A DNA stretch of 64,000 nucleotides. Origin: Pseudomonas paralactis. Its GTDB lineage: Bacteria > Pseudomonadota > Gammaproteobacteria > Pseudomonadales > Pseudomonadaceae. Both the position numbers and the translations under genes were made by a program. Positions within the stretch are counted from its first letter, which is position 1, and every line of letters starts with the position of its first letter. Below are positions 58,565 through 64,000 of the stretch, piece by piece. The notes below the pieces were generated by a model that saw only the letters and a list, made by a program, of their open reading frames with translations, had not been told where the DNA came from and did no database searches. The stretch is from assembly GCF_001439735.1 (NCBI RefSeq), contig NZ_JYLN01000011.1, positions 62,001 through 126,000 of the forward strand, read 5' to 3'.

Positions 58565-60019
58565 ATGGCGTTGCCGACCCTGCGTATCATCGGTTTCATC
58601 ATCGGCATCTTCCTGATCACTCTTGCGGTCGCCATGGTCATCCCAATGGCCACCCTGGTGATCTTCGAACGCACCAGCGACCTGCCCTCGTTCCTGTGGG
58701 CCAGCCTGATCACCTTTATCGCCGGGTTGGCTCTGGTCATCCCCGGTCGCCCGGAGCACGTACACTTGCGTCCCCGGGACATGTACCTGCTGACAGTCAG
58801 CAGTTGGGTGGTGGTGTGCATCTTCGCCGCCCTGCCCTTTTTGCTGACCCAGCACATCAGCTACACCGACTCGTTCTTTGAAAGCATGTCCGGCATCACC
58901 GCCACCGGCTCTACCGTGTTGAGCGGCCTGGACAGCATGTCACCGGGCATTCTGATGTGGCGCTCGTTGCTGCACTGGCTCGGGGGTATCGGCTTTATCG
59001 GCATGGCGGTGGCGATCCTGCCGCTGCTGCGTATTGGTGGCATGCGCCTGTTCCAGACCGAATCTTCGGACCGCTCGGAAAAGGTCATGCCCCGCTCGCA
59101 TATGGTGGCGCGGCTGATCGTGGCCGCGTATGTGGGCATCACCATCTTCGGCAGCCTGGCATTCTGGTGGGCAGGGATGGGCGTGTTCGATGCGATCAAC
59201 CACGCCATGTCGGCGATTTCCACGGGTGGTTTTTCCACCTCGGATGAGTCCCTGGCGCACTGGAAACAACCGGCGGTGCACTGGGTCGCAGTGGTAGTGA
59301 TGATCCTCGGCAGCTTGCCGTTCGCCCTGTATGTGGCCACGTTGCGCGGCAACCGGCGGGCGTTGATCAAGGACCAGCAAGTGCAAGGTTTGCTCGGCTT
59401 GTTGCTCGTGACCTGGCTGGTACTCGGCACCTGGTACTGGTGGACCACCAACCTGCATTGGCTCGATGCCTTGCGCCATGTGGCGCTGAACGTAACGTCA
59501 GTGGTGACCACTACCGGCTTTGCGCTGGGGGACTACAGCCTGTGGGGCAACTTTTCACTGATGCTGTTCTTCTACCTGGGCTTTATCGGCGGCTGCTCGG
59601 GCTCCACTGCAGGCGGCATCAAGATCTTCCGTTTCCAGGTGGCCTATATCCTGCTCAAGGCCAACTTGAACCAACTGATCCACCCCAGAGCGGTGATCAA
59701 GCAGAAGTACAACGGTCATCGCCTGGATGAAGAAATCGTGCGGTCGATTCTGACTTTTTCGTTTTTCTTCGCGATCACCATCTGCGTTATCGCCCTGGCA
59801 TTGTCACTGCTGGGCGTGGACTGGATGACCGCACTGACCGGTGCCGCCAGCACCGTATCCGGCGTGGGCCCGGGCCTGGGCGAAACCATCGGCCCGGCCG
59901 GCAACTTCGCTACCCTGCCGGATGCGGCCAAGTGGATTCTGTCGCTGGGAATGCTGCTGGGTCGACTGGAGATCATTACCGTATTTGTGCTGTGTATTCC
60001 GGCATTCTGGCGCCACTGA
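58565..60019 (+). CDS. trkH: Potassium uptake protein TrkH
   Basis: 484 residues, four repeated M1-P-M2 units with selectivity-filter segments such as 'ESMSGITATGSTVL' (about 103-116), 'AMSAISTGGFST' and 'NVTSVVTTTGFALGDY' (about 306-321). Forms the K+ translocating subunit of the Trk system, working with cytoplasmic TrkA (not in the window). Its last 44 bp overlap the converging AraC gene. Confidence 0.94.
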   Translation: MALPTLRIIGFIIGIFLITLAVAMVIPMATLVIFERTSDLPSFLWASLITFIAGLALVIPGRPEHVHLRPRDMYLLTVSSWVVVCIFAALPFLLTQHISYTDSFFESMSGITATGSTVLSGLDSMSPGILMWRSLLHWLGGIGFIGMAVAILPLLRIGGMRLFQTESSDRSEKVMPRSHMVARLIVAAYVGITIFGSLAFWWAGMGVFDAINHAMSAISTGGFSTSDESLAHWKQPAVHWVAVVVMILGSLPFALYVATLRGNRRALIKDQQVQGLLGLLLVTWLVLGTWYWWTTNLHWLDALRHVALNVTSVVTTTGFALGDYSLWGNFSLMLFFYLGFIGGCSGSTAGGIKIFRFQVAYILLKANLNQLIHPRAVIKQKYNGHRLDEEIVRSILTFSFFFAITICVIALALSLLGVDWMTALTGAASTVSGVGPGLGETIGPAGNFATLPDAAKWILSLGMLLGRLEIITVFVLCIPAFWRH

Positions 60020-61034
60020 CGCACGACATTTCCTGAAGCCGCACCCGGTATTCACCGGGCGTTGCATTAAACCAGCGGCGAAACGCGCGGAAGAAGTTGC
60101 TGGGGTCGGCGAACCCCAGCAGGTAGGCAATTTCCAGCAAGGTCATGTTCGGCTGCGCCAGGTATTGTTCGGCCAGCTCACGGCGGGTGTCATCGAGCAA
60201 GGCCTGGAAGCTGGTGCCCTCCTCCTGCAAACGTCTTTGCAAGGTACGCTGGGACAGATGCAGTGTCTGGGCCACCACTTCGCGTTTGGGCTCCCCCTGG
60301 GGCAGCAGACGGCACAACACCTGTCGCGCATTATGGGTAACGCGACTTTCGGAGAAACGCGCCAGGTATTCACCGGCAAAACGGTCATGCAATAGCGCCA
60401 TGGCCTCGTTGGCCGTGGGCAGCGGTGCATCCATATCGGCTTGCTCGAAGATCAGCGCGTCATAGGGCGCATTGAATTGCAGCGGCGCATGGAAGGCCTG
60501 CTTGTACGGTGCCAGGTCCGCCGGTTGATCGCCCTGCAGCAGCACCTTGCGCGGTTGCAGGGTCCGCCCGGTAAGCCAGCCGCACAGCGCCAACGCGCTG
60601 GCCAGCGAGGCTTCGGCGCTTTGCCGGGTCGGCGGCAAGTGATCGCCATGCACTGTCAGAATCAACGCATAGCCTTCGGGCAAGAGTCGGAAGCTCAAGT
60701 CGGCGCTTTCGGCAATGATGCGCTGGTAGCGCACCAATCGCATAAAGCCTTCAGCCAGGGTGTTGCTGGACATCAGCGCATAACCGGCAACATGGAACGA
60801 GGCCGGACGCACCACCTTGCCCATGTTCAAGCCAATCGCCGGGTTGCCTGACACCTCCACCGCCCGCTGCCATAGGCGAGTCATGGAGTCCTGGGGAAAA
60901 CGCGCGTCCGGGTCACTGAGGGCGGCATAGTCCAGGCCCAGTTGCTTGAACAAGGCACGGCAATCCAGGCCGTCCATTTCCAACGCCTTGACTATCCCCA
61001 TCGCCCAGCTTGCAGAAGTTGTTCGTTCGCTCAT
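59976..61034 (-). CDS. AraC family transcriptional regulator
   Basis: 352 residues. N-terminal Arabinose_bd-type domain (about 20-200) and C-terminal double helix-turn-helix: 'HLSQRTLQRRLQEEGTSFQA' (about 254-273) and 'MTLLEIAYLLGFADPSNFFR' (about 297-316). Similar in layout to OruR/ArgR-like and fatty-acid-type AraC regulators. Convergent with trkH with overlapping ends; target genes unknown. Confidence 0.9.
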   Translation of the reverse strand: MSERTTSASWAMGIVKALEMDGLDCRALFKQLGLDYAALSDPDARFPQDSMTRLWQRAVEVSGNPAIGLNMGKVVRPASFHVAGYALMSSNTLAEGFMRLVRYQRIIAESADLSFRLLPEGYALILTVHGDHLPPTRQSAEASLASALALCGWLTGRTLQPRKVLLQGDQPADLAPYKQAFHAPLQFNAPYDALIFEQADMDAPLPTANEAMALLHDRFAGEYLARFSESRVTHNARQVLCRLLPQGEPKREVVAQTLHLSQRTLQRRLQEEGTSFQALLDDTRRELAEQYLAQPNMTLLEIAYLLGFADPSNFFRAFRRWFNATPGEYRVRLQEMSCVSGARMPEYTAQIR

Positions 61035-61195
61035 GGCGTCTTCTTATTGAAAGCAGGCTCAAACGGCAGCCAGGAAGCCAAGGATACTAAAGTGGCATCT
61101 ATTGTCACTGGCTCTTGCCACTGATCACTCTAGACTCAAATAAGCTCCCCGCCGAACAGCTGTTGGGCGGCACAACAACCAGAGGGTCCGCCGCC

Positions 61196-61507
61196 GTGGA
61201 AAACACCCGAAAATTCAACAGCTTTGCCGAGTTCTACCCGTACTACCTGAGCGAACACGGCAACAGCACCTGCCGGCGCTTGCACTTTATCGGCACCACC
61301 CTGGTGATCGGTATCCTCGCATATGCCATCGGCCGGGGGTCACTGCTCCTGTTGCTGGCCTTGCCGATTGCAGGCTACACCTTCGCCTGGATAGGCCATT
61401 TCTTTTTTGAAAAGAACCGCCCGGCGACCTTTCAGCACCCGTTCTACAGCTTGCTGGGGGATTTTGTGATGTACCGCGACATGATCCTGGGCAAGGTACC
61501 GTTCTAA
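61196..61507 (+). CDS. DUF962/Mpo1-like membrane protein
   Basis: 103 residues from GTG 61196, with AGAGGG 9 nt upstream. 'FAEFYPYYLSEHGNSTCRRL', 'HFIGTTLVIG' and 'WIGHFFFEKNRPATFQHPFY' with conserved histidines match the Mpo1-like family (2-hydroxy fatty acid dioxygenase in yeast). Two or three membrane segments. Activity in bacteria is not established. Confidence 0.87.
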   Translation: MENTRKFNSFAEFYPYYLSEHGNSTCRRLHFIGTTLVIGILAYAIGRGSLLLLLALPIAGYTFAWIGHFFFEKNRPATFQHPFYSLLGDFVMYRDMILGKVPF

Positions 61508-61533
61508 ATAAACGCCTATTGCAAACTTGCTCC

Positions 61534-61635
61534 CTGTAGGAGCGAGCTAGCTCGCGAAGCTCTCACAGACACCGCTGGCAACCTGACGCACTGCGTTATC
61601 GTTGACGCTTTTCGCGAGCAAGCTCGCTCCTACAG
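61534..61635. repeat. REPIN, 102 bp, inverted relative to the other two copies
   Basis: CTGTAGGAGCGAGCTAGCTC ... CGAGCAAGCTCGCTCCTACA. The right part of the spacer (GCGTTATCGTTGA) matches the reverse complement of 46775-46876. Confidence 0.88.
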
Positions 61636-61770
61636 TCTTTGAGGATAAAAATGGGCAAGACAGTCCAGATAAAAGTCTTTTTGTCATTTACGGTGCTGTA
61701 TCCTGCCAAGGCTTTTTGAGAGCGCGCAATCACCTGCGATTGAAAACAGACCTTGCGAGGAGCGACGACG

Positions 61771-61899
61771 ATGCACGAGATACCTAATCTCCCCTTCCCA
61801 AGCCTGCACCCAACAGAGCAGCCAACACCGCAACAGGCCAGCAACAAGCAGCCTGAGACCAAAGACGCAAAACCAGTCGACAGCAAACGCCGAGACTGA
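61771..61899 (+). CDS. Small proline/glutamine-rich protein
   Basis: 42 residues: 'MHEIPNLPFPSLHPTEQPTP' followed by 'QQASNKQPETKDAK' and 'PVDSKRRD'. ATG follows GAGGAGCGACGACG, an excellent ribosome-binding site (AGGAG). Disordered composition. Not recognised; in tandem with the 60-residue gene downstream. Confidence 0.55.
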   Translation: MHEIPNLPFPSLHPTEQPTPQQASNKQPETKDAKPVDSKRRD

Positions 61900-61973
61900 C
61901 GCCGTACCAGACCGTGTGGAAAGCGCACCTTTGAGCGCTTTCCACACTGCCTGAATCATTCGAGATACTCATC

Positions 61974-62156
61974 ATGACCACGACCCTTCCCGATACGCCG
62001 GACGCCGCCGTGCTCGACGCTGCCTTGCAGATGGTCGAAGTCTGGAACCGCCTCAGTGCAGACAAGCAAGCCACACTGCTCAAGCGCTTCGGCACCCAGG
62101 AAAACGCCCTGGCAGCCCTGGTGACGACCCAACTGCTGGCGCCTGCCCAAGCCTGA
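61974..62156 (+). CDS. Small conserved hypothetical protein
   Basis: 60 residues: 'MTTTLPDTPDAAVLDAALQM' then 'VEVWNRLSADKQATLLKRFG', predicted two helices. No domain recognised. 74 bp after the 42-residue gene and upstream of the MFS gene. Confidence 0.65.
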   Translation: MTTTLPDTPDAAVLDAALQMVEVWNRLSADKQATLLKRFGTQENALAALVTTQLLAPAQA

Positions 62157-62259
62157 TGCTCCTTTGATCTGAGGTTTTACATTTTTGCCGCCCTGCCCGG
62201 CCTGTGCGCCGGTATCATTAGCAGCCTATCTTTACCTGCTGCGACAGTGGACCTCTCCC

Positions 62260-63456
62260 ATGCCTGATACCCAACGACCCATGGCCGTGACGCTGCAAGT
62301 CGTTTCCATCGTGCTGTTTACCTTTATCGGCTACCTGAATATCGGCATCCCCCTGGCCGTATTGCCGGGCTATGTGCATAGCCAATTGGGCTATGGCGCC
62401 GTGATCGCCGGGCTGGTGATCAGCGTGCAATACCTGGCGACCCTGTTGAGCCGCCCCTATGCCGGCAAGATTATCGACAACCTGGGCAGCAAGCGCGCGG
62501 TGCTGATCGGCCTGGTGGGCTGCGGTTTAAGTGGCGTATTCATGTTGCTGGCGGCGTGGTTTTCCAGCCTGCCGGCTGTGAGCCTGGGCAGCCTGTTGAT
62601 CGGTCGACTGGTGCTGGGCAGCGCCGAAAGCCTGGTGGGGTCAGGTGCAATCGGCTGGGGCATCGGCCGTGTCGGCGCGGCGAACACCGCCAAAGTCATC
62701 TCCTGGAACGGTATCGCCAGCTACGGCGCGCTGGCGGTCGGCGCACCGCTGGGGGTGCTGTTGGTCAGCCGGTTCGGGTTGTGGAGCATGGGCGTAAGTA
62801 TCATTCTGCTCGCCGTGCTGGGCGTGCTGCTGGCCTGGAAAAAACAAGCCGCGCCAATTGTGCCCGGTGTACGTCTGCCGTTCATGAATGTGCTGGGCCG
62901 TGTGTTGCCCCATGGTTGCGCGCTGGCGCTGGGCTCCATCGGCTTTGGCACTATCGCCACCTTTATCACCCTGTACTACACCACCCAGCACTGGGATAAC
63001 GCGGTGTGGGCCTTAAGCCTGTTCGGCGCCAGTTTTATCGGCGCACGTTTGCTGTTTGGCAATTTGATCAACCGCATTGGCGGCTTTCGCGTCGCGATTG
63101 CCTGCCTGTCGGTGGAAGTGCTCGGCCTGCTGTTGCTGTGGCTGGCGCCGGATGCCCAACTGGCGCTGGCGGGTGCGGCGTTGAGCGGCTTCGGCTTTTC
63201 CCTGGTATTCCCGGCGCTTGGGGTAGAGGCGGTCAACCTGGTCCCGGCCTCCAGCCGTGGCTCGGCGGTGGGCGCTTATTCGCTGTTTATCGACTTGTCT
63301 CTGGGCATCACCGGGCCGCTGGCGGGCGCGGTGGCGGCAGGCTTCGGCTTTGCTTCGATCTTTCTGTTCGCCGCCCTGGCAGCTCTCGCCGGCTTGCTGC
63401 TGAGTCTGTACCTGTACCGTCAGGCACCCAAGGCGCGGGAAACGCGCGACGCCTAG
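62260..63456 (+). CDS. MFS transporter, YhhS-like
   Basis: 398 residues from ATG 62260, about 12 membrane segments. 'YAGKIIDNLGSKRAVLIGLV' is the loop 2-3 motif (about 66-85), and 'WGIGRVGAANTAKVISWNGI' is characteristic of the YhhS/YfcJ efflux subgroup. Substrate unknown. Its TAG stop overlaps that of the opposite arfB gene. Confidence 0.88.
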   Translation: MPDTQRPMAVTLQVVSIVLFTFIGYLNIGIPLAVLPGYVHSQLGYGAVIAGLVISVQYLATLLSRPYAGKIIDNLGSKRAVLIGLVGCGLSGVFMLLAAWFSSLPAVSLGSLLIGRLVLGSAESLVGSGAIGWGIGRVGAANTAKVISWNGIASYGALAVGAPLGVLLVSRFGLWSMGVSIILLAVLGVLLAWKKQAAPIVPGVRLPFMNVLGRVLPHGCALALGSIGFGTIATFITLYYTTQHWDNAVWALSLFGASFIGARLLFGNLINRIGGFRVAIACLSVEVLGLLLLWLAPDAQLALAGAALSGFGFSLVFPALGVEAVNLVPASSRGSAVGAYSLFIDLSLGITGPLAGAVAAGFGFASIFLFAALAALAGLLLSLYLYRQAPKARETRDA

Positions 63457-63866
63457 AAGTCGACCTTGCCGCGCCCGGCCTTGATGCTGCCGCGCTTGGT
63501 CTTGGATTCCAGGCGGCGCTTCTTCGAGCCCAGGGTGGGCTTGGTCGGGCGGCGCTTTTTCTCGACCTTGGTGGCGCTCTGGATCAACTCCACCAGGCGC
63601 TCCAACGCATCGGCGCGGTTCTGCTCCTGAGTACGGTATTGCTGGGCCTTGAGCACCAGCACACCTTCGCTGGTAATACGGCTGTCGCGCAGCGCGAGCA
63701 GGCGCTCCTTGTAGAACTGCGGCAATGACGATGCCGGAATGTCAAAACGCAGGTGCACTGCGCTCGACACCTTGTTGACGTTCTGACCACCGGCGCCCTG
63801 GGCGCGGATAGCGGTCAGCTCGATCTCAGCGTCGGGCAGGTGCACATTGTTGGAAATTACCAGCAT
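63453..63866 (-). CDS. arfB: Alternative ribosome-rescue factor ArfB (YaeJ)
   Basis: 137 residues. Peptidyl-tRNA hydrolase domain with 'RAQGAGGQNVNKVSSAVHLR' (GGQ at about 25-27) and a long basic tail 'KKRRPTKPTLGSKKRRLESK' that enters the empty mRNA channel. Hydrolyses peptidyl-tRNA on stalled ribosomes. ATG at 63866; the upstream pentapeptide gene ends 12 bp before, so they may be co-transcribed. Confidence 0.95.
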   Translation of the reverse strand: MLVISNNVHLPDAEIELTAIRAQGAGGQNVNKVSSAVHLRFDIPASSLPQFYKERLLALRDSRITSEGVLVLKAQQYRTQEQNRADALERLVELIQSATKVEKKRRPTKPTLGSKKRRLESKTKRGSIKAGRGKVDF

Positions 63867-63878
63867 CAATCAAAAACC

Positions 63879-64000
63879 TTAAGCAACGGACAAGCCCAAC
63901 TCGGACAACAACATCGACGCCTGGGCTTTGGAAATCACGGCGCCTTTGAACAGTTTGGCATCATTGAGGCGAAAACCGCTCAAATCTGCACCGCGCAAGT
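63879..64000 (-). CDS. Pentapeptide-repeat protein, C-terminal part (runs off the window)
   Basis: The last 39 residues are visible, beginning 'LRGADLSGFRLNDAKLFKGA' and ending 'LLSELGLSVA'. The A(D/N)LxxF-type five-residue periodicity identifies a pentapeptide repeat, and the tail resembles those of QnrB-like or YjcF-type proteins. The rest lies beyond base 64000. Confidence 0.8.
   Translation of the reverse strand, partial: LRGADLSGFRLNDAKLFKGAVISKAQASMLLSELGLSVA

Overview
The window looks like a chromosomal segment of a Pseudomonas from the P. fluorescens group. It has high GC and uses ATG, GTG and TTG starts. Conserved Pseudomonas neighbourhoods are recognisable: zwf-pgl-eda with divergent hexR, the gts glucose ABC transporter with oprB, tandem fadD genes followed by an alpha/beta hydrolase and MaoC, and argP-argO-sodB-bifA-icmP. 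Many REP/REPIN palindromes of the types common in this group are scattered between genes. No rRNA, tRNA, CRISPR, prophage or insertion sequence was seen.

Layout. 1-6.1 kb: PACE efflux protein with a divergent LysR regulator, an ECF42-type sigma factor coupled to a YCII/DGPF protein and a SnoaL-like protein, small enzymes, and an AlaC-type aminotransferase with a structured leader. 6.1-6.75 kb: a long dispersed repeat and a tandem REP unit. 6.75-10 kb: gluconate module gntP-gntK-gntR with three matching GntR operator sites. 10-20.4 kb: mixed housekeeping and accessory genes, including a DUF6124 gene behind a strongly structured leader, GST/epimerase, a BdlA-like double-PAS receptor, a lone FecI-like sigma factor beside solute-binding genes, a desaturase, peptide deformylase, YihY and CsbD. 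20.5-29.1 kb: an accessory biosynthetic island (below). 29.1-34.5 kb: fatty acid activation genes. 34.6-37.3 kb: small genes, a class V aminotransferase and a second copy of the long repeat. 37.3-49.6 kb: Entner-Doudoroff glucose catabolism and import. 49.8-63.9 kb: coiled-coil membrane protein, epimerase, argP/argO, sodB, bifA, icmP, trkH, AraC regulator, small genes, MFS, arfB. A pentapeptide-repeat protein runs off the right edge.

The most interesting region is 21.0-28.9 kb, a RiPP (ribosomally made, post-translationally modified peptide) cluster. A 50-residue precursor (28581-28733) heads an eight-gene minus-strand operon: YcaO, TfuA, an HExxH-type putative peptide hydroxylase, a ThiS/MoaD-like sulfur carrier ending in Gly-Gly, a MoeZ-like E1 enzyme fused to rhodanese, an MFS exporter and a JmjC/cupin-8 oxygenase. 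A LuxR-type regulator with all the usual acyl-homoserine-lactone-contacting residues converges on it. A near-perfect PhzR-type lux box lies upstream of the precursor gene, about 41 bp before a plausible start site. The inferred picture is a quorum-controlled peptide thioamidated with sulfur supplied by its own carrier/E1 pair, probably hydroxylated as well, and exported by the MFS protein. The product is unknown to me.

Other regulatory candidates are an RNA leader sequestering the alaC ribosome-binding site, the DUF6124 leader, an operator set for GntR, and a REPIN that has supplied the C-terminus of GtsD. All functional calls are from reading the sequence and family knowledge; no database search was run.
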